Notes: generated by a model not told the origin, from the sequence alone. A DNA stretch of 17,613 bases from an uncultured bacterium (GCA_913054525.1 CAJXHR010000002.1:1-17613), one strand, 5' to 3'. Shown: positions 7,040-14,530, counted from the stretch's first letter. Program-made: numbers and translations.

Positions 7040-7495
7040 TTAAAACGGTCTATTTATAAAAATTGAGAGTAGCCCTCCCAGCACCGCGCCGTAGAGGAGA
7101 TGGAGCACAAGCGCCGTAAGCCAGCGGTAGCCGCTGATTTTTAGGCCAAAGAAGCCGCCGCCAGTGAGGGGCTTTACGACTATCATAAAGAAAAGCCACG
7201 GTACAACGCCAAACATAAGGCCGGAGACGACTGTAAATTCTACAAAGAAAAATTGCCGATTGACAATCAAGCCGAATAGAAGCCCCCACAAAGCGCCCGT
7301 TGTAAGGTGCATATACCTGCCCACAACTCGCGTGGTTTTTTCGGATTTCCCTCGGGCAAAAAGCTTACCCAAAAGCAAGGGCACGTCGGGAAAATGCGGA
7401 ATATATCTACGAGCGAGCCACCTGCCCCAGCTTACCGCAAAGGCGCCGAGGACACCGGCTATGAGATAAAAAATAAAATCAGGCAAACCAAGCAT
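7040..7495 (-). CDS. Small four-helix integral membrane protein, unknown function
   Basis: 151 residues with four hydrophobic segments (about 6-24, 65-82, 86-108, 126-147) and a basic cytosolic loop (28-60). Segments two and four share an H-x3-G-x3-G pattern: HLTTGALWGLLFG (63-75) and HLLYGAVLGG (132-141). This suggests an internal duplication of a helical hairpin. No catalytic motif is visible and I do not recognise the family. The ATG at 7495 is one base after the stop of the VirD4-like gene, so the two are probably coupled. It may be part of that module, but this is context only. Confidence 0.75.
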   Translation of the reverse strand: MLGLPDFIFYLIAGVLGAFAVSWGRWLARRYIPHFPDVPLLLGKLFARGKSEKTTRVVGRYMHLTTGALWGLLFGLIVNRQFFFVEFTVVSGLMFGVVPWLFFMIVVKPLTGGGFFGLKISGYRWLTALVLHLLYGAVLGGLLSIFINRPF

Positions 7496-7496
7496 A

Positions 7497-9326
7497 TTAA
7501 AGGTTAATCTCTTCTCCTTCCTTCATTATACCACGGCCCTTTGATTTTGGCACAATATCCCCCAGAGTTGAACGCAAACTTTCAAGGTCAACCTCCTTTC
7601 TGGACGAAACTGCCGAGGAAGCCAAATTTGACTTGACGGGAGAAGGCCCTGCAGCCGCACGGGCAGGCCCGCCTGCCTCGCCCGCTTCGCGATCTTGCGG
7701 GCGGGCAGGAAGCTTGTTCAGGGAAATTTCGTCCGGCTTAGCCTGTCCCTGACTGGGCTGAGCCTGATCATTCCCTGGCTTCCCTGCAGCAGTCGAGCTT
7801 GATTCGGCCGCAGTCGAGCTGAGCTCGACCGGCTTTTCCGCGGCTTGAGCCTTTCTTTTTTCAAAACATTCCCTACAATACACCGGCCTATTAGGATCGG
7901 GCTTAAACGGCAATTTTATGCTGCGCTTGCACTCCGAGCATTCCGCGTCATGCATCTCCCGCGCGGCCTGCCCGCCCGCTTGGCGGGGCTGCTCTTTCGG
8001 GAGAAATTTACGGTCCACAGATGCGGTCTCGTGCATGCTTTCTTCCTTTTCACCTTCCGAAGCGAGACTCCACTTCAAAATTTTCTCCTCAACCACGGAT
8101 CGCTCCTTGCCGTATCTTTCGCGGGATACTTTTATCACCTCATCTTTATGGGATTCCTCGGGCTGAGCAAACGGCGGCAAAGTATGGGCGGAAAAAGCAT
8201 TTGAGGCGATACCATCTATCATTAACTTTATTGCTATATTGTATTTTCCCAAATTCACCAAGTCCGATTGCATAAAAGCAGGCAAATATTCATTTTCCAT
8301 AAACTCCGCGTCCGCAGCTCCCACCCTAAACGATACAAGCGTGCCCGCATTGCCAAAAACAGCGTCGCGCACCAACTCATCCATCTGTGCTATATATTGA
8401 TGCGCCAAAATAAGAGCGAGGCGGTATTTGCGTGCCTCGGACAAAATACCGGCGAATGACGGTGTCGCAAAGGTCTGAAACTCATCGATATACATGAAGA
8501 AATCATTGCGCGTCTCCTCGGGTATATCAACCCTGCTCATTGTGGCAATTTGAAGTTTTGTGATGAGCATTGTGCCAAGAAGAGCTGTATTGTCTTCTCC
8601 GATGCGCCCCTTGGAGAGATTCACTATGAAAATCTTTTTGTTATCCATTATCTCCCTCATGTTAAACGTACTCTTTGTCTGCCCTATTATATTTCTAATA
8701 AGAGGATTTGAAATAAATTGCCCTATTTTATTCTGTATAGCTCCGGTGGCTTCCTCTCTATATCGTTCAGGGTACTTTGCGAATTCATTTATCCAGTATG
8801 ACTTCACGGCCGGATCTTTTACGTTATCCACGACTTTTTTTCTAAAATCCTTATCCGCAAGCATCCTATTCGCACCCATTATCGTAGAATCTGGATATTC
8901 AAGAAGCGCAAGAAGCGCATTGTTTAAAATATATTCCATGCGCGCGGACCAGACGTCTACCCATATTTTTTTAAACGCCGCCATGAGGCCCGAGGCAACA
9001 AAATATCGTTGCTCCGCTCCTATGGTTTCCATAATATTGAAGCCAATCGGCATTTCCGTATCCGCGGGATTAAAATAAACCACGTCATTTACGCGGCTTT
9101 TGGGAACAAAGTCAAGTACGGCTTCGGCAAATTCTCCGTGGGGATCTATTATCCCCACGCCGCGCCCTTCGATCACATCCTGTATGGCCATGTTCTGGAG
9201 CATTTGCGTCTTTCCCATGCCGGTCTTCCCTATTACATACATATGCCGGCGCCGGTCGTCCAGCTTAATGCCAAATTTTTGCTGTTGCCCTCGCGCTGTT
9301 GCTAGTGCGAAAAAATTTATGTCCAT
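7497..9326 (-). CDS. VirD4/TraG/HerA-like DNA-translocating ATPase with zinc-ribbon-like tail
   Basis: 609-residue FtsK/HerA-superfamily ATPase of the type IV secretion coupling protein class. Walker A is GKTGMGKT (33-40), Walker B is FFMYIDEF (276-283, D281/E282), and LILAHQY (305-311) fits the sensor region. The N-terminus has no membrane helix; the upstream gene encodes a membrane protein that could supply the anchor. Residues 420-460 are a charged linker. Residues 463-487 form C-x2-C-x17-C-x2-C, a likely zinc-binding knuckle. Residues 495-575 are Ala/Pro/Ser-rich low complexity, encoded by repeat-rich DNA, and the last 30 residues look ordered again (LESLRSTLGDIVPKSKGRG). No relaxase, pilin or VirB4 is in the window, so conjugation is not implied. 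DNA or protein export and uptake, or chromosome handling, are all possible. The ATG at 9326 directly follows a repeat-containing leader. Confidence 0.88.
   Translation of the reverse strand: MDINFFALATARGQQQKFGIKLDDRRRHMYVIGKTGMGKTQMLQNMAIQDVIEGRGVGIIDPHGEFAEAVLDFVPKSRVNDVVYFNPADTEMPIGFNIMETIGAEQRYFVASGLMAAFKKIWVDVWSARMEYILNNALLALLEYPDSTIMGANRMLADKDFRKKVVDNVKDPAVKSYWINEFAKYPERYREEATGAIQNKIGQFISNPLIRNIIGQTKSTFNMREIMDNKKIFIVNLSKGRIGEDNTALLGTMLITKLQIATMSRVDIPEETRNDFFMYIDEFQTFATPSFAGILSEARKYRLALILAHQYIAQMDELVRDAVFGNAGTLVSFRVGAADAEFMENEYLPAFMQSDLVNLGKYNIAIKLMIDGIASNAFSAHTLPPFAQPEESHKDEVIKVSRERYGKERSVVEEKILKWSLASEGEKEESMHETASVDRKFLPKEQPRQAGGQAAREMHDAECSECKRSIKLPFKPDPNRPVYCRECFEKRKAQAAEKPVELSSTAAESSSTAAGKPGNDQAQPSQGQAKPDEISLNKLPARPQDREAGEAGGPARAAAGPSPVKSNLASSAVSSRKEVDLESLRSTLGDIVPKSKGRGIMKEGEEINL
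7662..7709. repeat. GC-rich nested palindromes inside the VirD4-like gene
   Basis: GGCAGGC (7662-7668) pairs with GCCTGCC (7671-7677). An overlapping larger arm, CCTGCCTCGCCCGC (7672-7685), pairs with GCGGGCGGGCAGG (7697-7709) with one bulged base. It encodes the PARPQDREAGEAGGPARA part of the linker and is in frame. It is far more GC-rich than its surroundings. Confidence 0.65.
7789..7829. repeat. Direct and inverted repeat in the VirD4-like linker
   Basis: GCAGTCGAGCT occurs at 7789-7799 and again at 7810-7820, 21 bases apart. This encodes a seven-residue repeat (SSTAAES / SSTAAGK). The second copy is also half of a perfect 8-bp palindrome, GTCGAGCT-g-AGCTCGAC (7813-7829). Confidence 0.7.
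7966..7990. repeat. Second GC-rich palindrome inside the VirD4-like gene
   Basis: CCCGCC (7971-7976) pairs with GGCGGG (7982-7987) around CGCTT. Flanking bases resemble the palindrome at 7662-7709. It encodes the PRQAGGQAA segment just before the zinc-knuckle cysteines and keeps the reading frame. Confidence 0.5.
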
Positions 9327-9440
9327 ATCGATACTAATCTACTAATAACATCTCAACAGCGATCCTAATCTACGAATAGCATCCGAATGATCCTAATATT
9401 CGGATAATTCGGATGTGCATTCGGAACATTCGGATCGCTT
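9327..9440 (-). promoter_or_regulatory. Repeat-rich leader of the VirD4-like gene
   Basis: This 114-base gap is the longest without a gene. Its minus-strand reading contains four TCCGAAT motifs (plus-strand ATTCGGA at 9398, 9407, 9419 and 9428), which form a 21-base tandem duplication. It also holds a hairpin ATCCGAAT-N9-ATTCGGAT (9381-9405). A 48-base block (9358-9405) matches 45 of 48 positions of a block before the upstream gene (10689-10736). A partial copy (9327-9352, 23 of 26 matching) abuts the ATG. No Shine-Dalgarno is present. Confidence 0.75.
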
Positions 9441-10685
9441 TTACTCTATTGGTAGCCCCATGGGCGCGGGCGCCTTTCTTGACTCGACTCTGGGCATTAC
9501 AGGTGCTTTTACGATCTGTCCGGGGAAATGAAACATCGTCGCAATTTCCTCAACGTTCAGCATGGACATAGGCGTTATGTCTCCCGGCAGAGGAAGGCGG
9601 AGCTTATAGCGCCACACAATGCGCATCTTTCGAAAATGACCCCTTACTTTTCTGAAATATATAAACGATCTCTTGGGAAGGGTCTTTGAGTTCGGCTTGA
9701 TTGAGTTTAGGTTATACATGTTAAACTGCCTGAGAAATCCAAAAATAGCGCCTACATATGTCTTGCTAAACACATCCTTTCTTCCTATATACACAAACCG
9801 CATCAAGGTATTGAAGAAAACCTTTGAAGTTTTCTCGTCTATGCGCTTCAAAACCTCGCGCTGGCCGGGCGTAAGGCGAAATTCCGGCGCGTCCCACACA
9901 TTTTCCTTTTTCTCTTCTTCGGTACCTCCGGTCAACTGCTCGATTAATGACCCCGCAGTTGTTGCGGCTAAACCTTTCCTTTCCTCAGCTTCAGTTTTCC
10001 TGCCAAGCAATTTCGCGATAACCTTTTCCCCTTCTTTTCTAAGCTTCTCAAGGTCCTCATCCGGCTGTATTATAAACTGAATCCATATATGCTCCCCGGG
10101 CCTTAGGGTATTTAGAATCTCGGCAATTGAGGCAATGGGGTCCAGGCGCCTCTCCTCTACCATCTCCTCAAAATCCTCGTATGTACGCAGGGGATACGCA
10201 CCCTCTCTAGTAAGCGTAAGATCAGTACCCCATACATCCCAATCCTTATTCGGCATATTTGGCGGAATTTGCTCCGTATAATCCTCCACTTCCAGAATTT
10301 CAGCGTCGGGATATTGAGAATAAACCTGCGATTCAACAAAACTCTTTAGCTTGCTCTCGGTGTGAATATAAAAATGTATATCTCCCCCGCTACCCGCGAT
10401 CTCCAGGCTCAACATTGGAAGAAATTCTCCCTTTATCCAGATATCTCTGAATTTTAGCTCGTCCCACACCCCATGGAGGCCAACAAGCACATACTCCATT
10501 GCCTTGGGGGTCTTAAGGACTTCTTGGGGAAGTCTTATCTCAAGTAAAGTAAATTTTAAACTGTCATGATAAGCAACCTCACGCCAGTATAGCCAGCTAG
10601 TTCTAAAGATAGAAAAAAGAATGAGTGGAGTAACAAACCACCACGTAGCTTTAATAAAAAATAACGCGAAAGAGAAAACCTCCAT
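9441..10685 (-). CDS. N-terminally anchored membrane protein paired with the VirD4-like ATPase
   Basis: 414 residues. One or two hydrophobic segments lie at about 5-28 and are followed by an aromatic/basic boundary. A soluble region contains FTLLEIRLPQEVLKTPKAME (45-64), a beta-rich stretch (90-135), an acidic mid-part, and a charged helical region (about 205-270). A C-terminal part has TPMSMLNVEEIATMFHFPG and a proline-rich tail. In many CPR genomes a protein of this kind stands directly before the VirD4-like ATPase gene (I recall a DUF8128-type annotation, not checked). Both may be parts of one machine, this one providing the membrane stalk that the ATPase lacks. The ATG at 10685 follows the second copy of the leader repeat. 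There is no Shine-Dalgarno. Confidence 0.75.
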   Translation of the reverse strand: MEVFSFALFFIKATWWFVTPLILFSIFRTSWLYWREVAYHDSLKFTLLEIRLPQEVLKTPKAMEYVLVGLHGVWDELKFRDIWIKGEFLPMLSLEIAGSGGDIHFYIHTESKLKSFVESQVYSQYPDAEILEVEDYTEQIPPNMPNKDWDVWGTDLTLTREGAYPLRTYEDFEEMVEERRLDPIASIAEILNTLRPGEHIWIQFIIQPDEDLEKLRKEGEKVIAKLLGRKTEAEERKGLAATTAGSLIEQLTGGTEEEKKENVWDAPEFRLTPGQREVLKRIDEKTSKVFFNTLMRFVYIGRKDVFSKTYVGAIFGFLRQFNMYNLNSIKPNSKTLPKRSFIYFRKVRGHFRKMRIVWRYKLRLPLPGDITPMSMLNVEEIATMFHFPGQIVKAPVMPRVESRKAPAPMGLPIE

Positions 10686-10688
10686 GAG

Positions 10689-10736
10689 AGCGATACCAAT
10701 CTACGAATAACATCCGAATGATCCTAATATTCGGAT
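10689..10736 (-). promoter_or_regulatory. 48-bp leader repeat before the VirD4-associated membrane protein gene
   Basis: Matches the block at 9358-9405 at 45 of 48 positions. It includes the hairpin ATCCGAAT (10712-10719)-N9-ATTCGGAT (10729-10736). It ends 3 bases before the ATG at 10685, and its other end lies 9 bases after the stop of the regulator gene. Its placement in two consecutive leaders suggests a shared operator, promoter or RNA element. Confidence 0.75.
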
Positions 10737-10745
10737 CGCATTACA

Positions 10746-11804
10746 TTAAGCAAGGAAATATTTGCCGTCTTCAAGCTTCTTAAAATAATTTCTATTCTGC
10801 AGATTTAGAAAAATAGTATTAGGTTTCACAAATCTGCGTTCTGATATCAATTGCAAAACATCCTCTTTAAGCATGGGCCTGCCCGCATCCTTTAATATCT
10901 GCACCAAAACATCTTTCACAGTACCCGGCTCATATCCCCATTCGGACAGCGCGTAAAGGCCTCGTCCTATCAGTACAAAACGCGGATCTTTTATTAGTTC
11001 GTTATGGACGGTTTGAGGATGGGTTTGACGAACATTATTTGCCTCATCTGCGGCTGAAACAAAATACTTGTCAATAAACTGGCTTATCTCCTTAAAGTGA
11101 AGCGGACGCTTTTCGGACTCGAATACAAGATGGGCTTTGTCCCTCACGCCCCTCGGGGAAATACGAGACCACTCGGCAAGGCCATACGCGCTAAATGGAC
11201 CCTGCTTTATACGTCTGCTTAATGCCAATATGTTTTCTGGAGAAACACTGATGAATTTATTAAAATTTTGCGACTCGTCCTTTACGAGCGATTTAAGGCT
11301 GGAAAAACGCAAGGGATCAGCACTTACTTCAAGGACCTTGTGAATCTTTACCACAAGAGCATCCGCGTCCTTGAGAAATCCGGCATCCAGAGCGTGGCGT
11401 GCATGCATATCGTCGCTCTCCTTGCCAAAAACAAGCCCCGGCATAAGCCGCAGTACAAAAGCGAGATAAGCCCGGTCGTCCTGACTTGCAAGCGCTTCAA
11501 AAACATCGGATTCTTTTGCAACTCCGCCTTTTTTATTTATGTAGGCCTCAATTTTGCCAAACGCGGGCGCAAGAAGGGAAATCCTCTCTTCGCTCGCCAT
11601 GATCTTCTTTAGGCCGTACTCCTGAATCTGCCTTACCCGCTCCCTGGTAATTTTATGACTCTTGCCTATTGATTCAAGAGTTTCTGTCTCATCCCTGTCA
11701 ATGCCAAATCTCCGCTCAAGCACCTCGCGGTTTTTGTCGGAAATTGAGGAAAGCAATTTGGAAACCGAGTTCCTTATATTAAGTTTTTGCGAACGTCCTG
11801 CCAT
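10746..11804 (-). CDS. Sigma-region-4 / HARE-HTH DNA-binding regulator
   Basis: 352 residues from the ATG at 11804. Residues about 12-70 form a sigma-70 region 4 helix-turn-helix (REVLERRFGID, then ESIGKSHKITRERVRQIQ), which in sigma factors contacts the -35 box. The middle is helical. Residues about 225-285 look like a HARE-HTH winged helix (LHFKEISQFIDKYF, then HNELIKDPRFVLIGRGLYAL), and the C-terminus (290-352) like a second winged helix ending in GRPMLKEDVLQLI and KKLEDGKYFL. Sigma regions 1-3 are absent, so it is not a complete sigma factor. HARE-HTH domains occur in the RNA polymerase delta subunit and in chromatin-type proteins. A longer reading frame from GTG at 11828 overlaps the -10/-35 spacer and is unlikely to be used. 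Its position suggests that it regulates the VirD4-like module. Confidence 0.82.
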   Translation of the reverse strand: MAGRSQKLNIRNSVSKLLSSISDKNREVLERRFGIDRDETETLESIGKSHKITRERVRQIQEYGLKKIMASEERISLLAPAFGKIEAYINKKGGVAKESDVFEALASQDDRAYLAFVLRLMPGLVFGKESDDMHARHALDAGFLKDADALVVKIHKVLEVSADPLRFSSLKSLVKDESQNFNKFISVSPENILALSRRIKQGPFSAYGLAEWSRISPRGVRDKAHLVFESEKRPLHFKEISQFIDKYFVSAADEANNVRQTHPQTVHNELIKDPRFVLIGRGLYALSEWGYEPGTVKDVLVQILKDAGRPMLKEDVLQLISERRFVKPNTIFLNLQNRNYFKKLEDGKYFLA

Positions 11805-11818
11805 AACAATATGTTTAT

Positions 11819-11848
11819 ATAATATCACATAGACGGTGTATATGTCAA
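11819..11848 (-). promoter_or_regulatory. Strong promoter for the sigma-4/HARE regulator operon
   Basis: -35 TTGACA (11843-11848, consensus), 18-base spacer, -10 TATTAT (11819-11824). The predicted start is near 11812, giving a leader of about 8 bases before the ATG at 11804 and no Shine-Dalgarno. It is located between secF and the regulator gene and settles the choice of the ATG over the GTG at 11828. Confidence 0.7.
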
Positions 11849-11859
11849 GCCAAAAGCCC

Positions 11860-12747
11860 TTATCTATTCTTTAATTTTATCACAGACCAGGAGAAAAGTA
11901 AAGGACTCGCCAAAAAGAGCGAGGAGTATGTACCGCTAACCACTCCGATTATCAATATCAAAACAAAATATTTTATAGTAAACCCTCCAAAAAAGAAAAT
12001 TGCCATCAGCACAAACAATGTCGTAAGCGACGTATTGAGAGACCGCACATAGGTTTGCTTAACACTCTTATCAATGACATCGGCGAAATTAAATATACTG
12101 CCTTGGCGAAGTACATTTTCCCGGATTCTATCGAATATTACTATCGTGTCGTTCACAGAGTATCCAAGAATAGTAAGGAGTGCCGCGACAAACGGAACTC
12201 CCACTTCTATATTCAAAAAATATCCGACAACCGAAAATATACCTACCGTTATAAGCACATCGTGAAAAAGCGTGATGAGCGCTACCACTCCATACTTCCA
12301 TGACTTTAGGGGAAATGACACTCCCCTGAAAGCCCAGGCCACATATACAAGGATCATTATAAAAACAAGCGAAATCGCCCAAATTGATTTGCGCTTTGTT
12401 TCCTCCCCTATAACAGGGCCTATTGATTGAAATCCTCGCTCGTCAAACTCACCCAATGACTTGAGCTTTTCGGAAACATCCGCATGGGCCGTTTCCTCAA
12501 CGTTTTTAAATCTAAGGATTAATCCGGCATCCCCGATGTCTTGTATGATTATTTCTCCCAAATCAGTCTCGCCAAGCGCGGAGCGGACCTCTTCGTGGCT
12601 TGGCCTGCCATCGCGAAACTCAATATCCATAATACTTCCGCCGGTAAAATCAATTCCGAAATTCAAACCAAAACTGGCGAGCGAAATAACGCTTGCGATT
12701 ACAAGAACTAAAGATAATGTGTAATAAATTTTTCGATGTTTCAGCAT
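11860..12747 (-). CDS. secF: Protein translocase subunit SecF
   Basis: 295-residue membrane protein that works with SecD to use the proton motive force for late steps of Sec export. It has an N-terminal membrane segment (about 9-29), the family motif FGIDFTGGSIMDIEF, a small extracytoplasmic domain (about 35-120), and five further membrane segments. The SecF signature GYSVNDTIVIFDRIREN (about 195-211) is complete. It starts 9 bases after the secD stop with no Shine-Dalgarno, so it is coupled with secD. Length is normal for the family. Confidence 0.96.
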   Translation of the reverse strand: MLKHRKIYYTLSLVLVIASVISLASFGLNFGIDFTGGSIMDIEFRDGRPSHEEVRSALGETDLGEIIIQDIGDAGLILRFKNVEETAHADVSEKLKSLGEFDERGFQSIGPVIGEETKRKSIWAISLVFIMILVYVAWAFRGVSFPLKSWKYGVVALITLFHDVLITVGIFSVVGYFLNIEVGVPFVAALLTILGYSVNDTIVIFDRIRENVLRQGSIFNFADVIDKSVKQTYVRSLNTSLTTLFVLMAIFFFGGFTIKYFVLILIIGVVSGTYSSLFLASPLLFSWSVIKLKNR

Positions 12748-12756
12748 AATTAAATA

Positions 12757-14439
12757 TTATCTAACCCATATTCCCCTCTTCTTGCCCAACCTGCTTTCTC
12801 CGACAAGGCGCATTAAATATTTCGTCACTATCATTGCAGAAAACATACTGACAGCAACACCTATTCCCAAAGTCAACGCAAATCCTTTTATAAAGCTCGT
12901 AGAGAACCAAAAAAGTATCAGGCAGGTGATGAGGGTCGACATATTTCCATCGCGGATTGAAGTCCATGCCCTTGAATATGCGCGGTTTAATACGAAAAGA
13001 AAATCTTTGGGCTCACCGTCTTTGTCCCCCGCCATCTCCTCCCTTAGCCTTTCAAACACAAGAACATTCGCGTCTACCGCCATACCTAAAGAGAGAATAA
13101 GCCCGGCGATCCCGGGGAGTGTCAGGGTTATCGGAATAATTTTGAAAATAGCAAGAAGCAAAACAAGGTATACCGCAAGCGCCATCACTCCCAGAATCCC
13201 GGACATTTTATAGAGAACTATCATAAAAAGGACGACTGCTATAAGCCCGATAATAGCGGCGTCTAAGCTCTTCTTAACGGACTCCTCTCCCAAGGACGCG
13301 CCTATGAACTGCTCCGAAATTAGATTTATGGGAACCGGCAATGCTCCGGCATTCAGGTTTCTTGTAAGAATCTTCGCGCCCTCAACATCAAAACCCGAAA
13401 TCTGCGCGTTGCCGCCCGATATTTCCTGCTGTACGGTGGGATAGTTTATCAGGATGCCGTCAAGGTAGATTGCAAGCGGCTTTCCCACATTCCGGCCGGT
13501 GACCTCTTTAAAAATTTCAGCGCCGTCATCGTCCAGATTCAGGCCAACAACCGGCACGTTGGTATTAGGGTCAAACTCAAGCGATGCATCCTCCAAATAC
13601 TGCCCCGTAAGCTGCGGAGATATTGATTGGAAGCATGGATCTTCTCCCTCGGATCGGGTTACGGCCAGTATTATACCGGGGCTTATATTCGCGCAATAAC
13701 CCTTAAGCTGCTCGTCGGATATCTGTGTTTTCACATCAACCGGATCGCCTGATTCTGTCTCAACCTGTATGTTTTGTTTTTCAAAAAACCCTCGAAGTAT
13801 TTTTACCTGCTTATCTACGGGACGCAGCTCCTTAAATTCAAGATACGGAGTCTGTCCAATAATTTCTTTCGCCTTATCGAAATCTCTTATGCCGGCAAGC
13901 TCCACAACGAGCCGGTAGTTTCCACCCGATTCCTGCACAAGAACCTGCGGCTCACGCACGCCAAAAAGATTCACCCGCCGCTCAATGACATCCCGCAATC
14001 CATTCATGGACTCGCCGTAATCTCCGGGATCAACCTGAGACAAATCCGCCTCATATATAAGATGAAGCCCTCCCTGAAGATCCAAGCCCTGTGAAAAAGG
14101 AATACTTATAAAATTAGGCACATTGAGGATATCATCCGCGTATTTTAGCACATACCATTTATCGAGTTTACGTACGCTTTCGGGCATGTCTATCGCGTCA
14201 AGTTTTGGATTTACCCAGCCGGCAAAATTATTCCAATATCCGGGATAGTCAAGATTCGCCGCCAAAAAAGCAAACAAAAAAACAGCAAGGATTACTGTTC
14301 TATATCGCCTGCGGCTTTGTCTGGGCCAGACAAAATATCTAATCCCTTCAATAATCTTCTTGGGTATAAAAATCAAAAATCGCCCGCCGGAATTTATGAA
14401 ATTCGAAAATGATTCTGTCACTCCCAAAAATCTTTTCAT
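12757..14439 (-). CDS. secD: Protein translocase subunit SecD
   Basis: 560 residues from the ATG at 14439. Landmarks are QGLDLQGGLHLIYEADL after the first membrane segment, the P1 domain with NGLRDVIERRVNLFGVREPQV, the P1 base motif PYLEFKEL, and GRNVGKPLAIYLDG before the membrane part. The C-terminal membrane core carries LGMAVDANVLVFERLREE. It has a cytosolic N-terminal extension of about 45 residues before the first membrane segment (about 47-63), longer than in classical SecD, with hydrophobic and basic patches. A longer frame from TTG at 14475 overlaps the -35 box and is unlikely. It forms a two-gene unit with secF. Confidence 0.96.
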   Translation of the reverse strand: MKRFLGVTESFSNFINSGGRFLIFIPKKIIEGIRYFVWPRQSRRRYRTVILAVFLFAFLAANLDYPGYWNNFAGWVNPKLDAIDMPESVRKLDKWYVLKYADDILNVPNFISIPFSQGLDLQGGLHLIYEADLSQVDPGDYGESMNGLRDVIERRVNLFGVREPQVLVQESGGNYRLVVELAGIRDFDKAKEIIGQTPYLEFKELRPVDKQVKILRGFFEKQNIQVETESGDPVDVKTQISDEQLKGYCANISPGIILAVTRSEGEDPCFQSISPQLTGQYLEDASLEFDPNTNVPVVGLNLDDDGAEIFKEVTGRNVGKPLAIYLDGILINYPTVQQEISGGNAQISGFDVEGAKILTRNLNAGALPVPINLISEQFIGASLGEESVKKSLDAAIIGLIAVVLFMIVLYKMSGILGVMALAVYLVLLLAIFKIIPITLTLPGIAGLILSLGMAVDANVLVFERLREEMAGDKDGEPKDFLFVLNRAYSRAWTSIRDGNMSTLITCLILFWFSTSFIKGFALTLGIGVAVSMFSAMIVTKYLMRLVGESRLGKKRGIWVR

Positions 14440-14446
14440 AAGATAC

Positions 14447-14475
14447 AGCGTATCGCGGAACTGCTGCAAAGTCAA
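14447..14475 (-). promoter_or_regulatory. Putative leaderless promoter for secD
   Basis: -35 TTGACT (14470-14475), 17-base spacer, -10 TACGCT (14447-14452, weak in the middle). Seven bases separate the -10 box from the ATG at 14439, so the transcript would begin at or one base before the start codon. It lies just after the purM terminator. Confidence 0.45.
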
Positions 14476-14486
14476 TGGAAAATATT

Positions 14487-14517
14487 AAAAAATCGGCCCG
14501 ATTCAAATCGGGCCGAT
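14487..14517 (-). terminator. Intrinsic terminator after purM
   Basis: Perfect 11-bp stem ATCGGCCCGAT (14492-14502) / ATCGGGCCGAT (14507-14517) with a 4-base loop, followed on the minus strand by a run of six T (14487-14492). It lies 13 bases after the purM stop. There is no T-run on the other side, so it acts in the minus direction. It ends the rodA-nth-cupin-purM transcript. Confidence 0.93.
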
Positions 14518-14530
14518 CACGAATAAAAAC

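Noticed and set aside
7497..9326. Integrated conjugative element
   Set aside because: There is only a VirD4-like ATPase, with no relaxase, integrase, attachment site or mating-pair genes in the window.
9327..9440. CRISPR array in the repeat-rich leader
   Set aside because: Repeats are 7-8 bases with 9-12 base spacing and a partial 21-bp unit; there are no 25-35 base repeats with unique spacers.
10746..11804. Complete sigma factor
   Set aside because: Only region 4 is present; regions 2 and 3 are missing and the rest looks like winged-helix domains.
11805..11828. GTG-initiated extension of the sigma-4/HARE regulator
   Set aside because: It lies in the spacer and -10 region of a strong promoter and would not be transcribed from it; the ATG at 11804 is preferred.
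14440..14475. TTG-initiated extension of SecD
   Set aside because: It overlaps a -35 candidate and lies just after a terminator; the extra residues do not resemble a SecD start.
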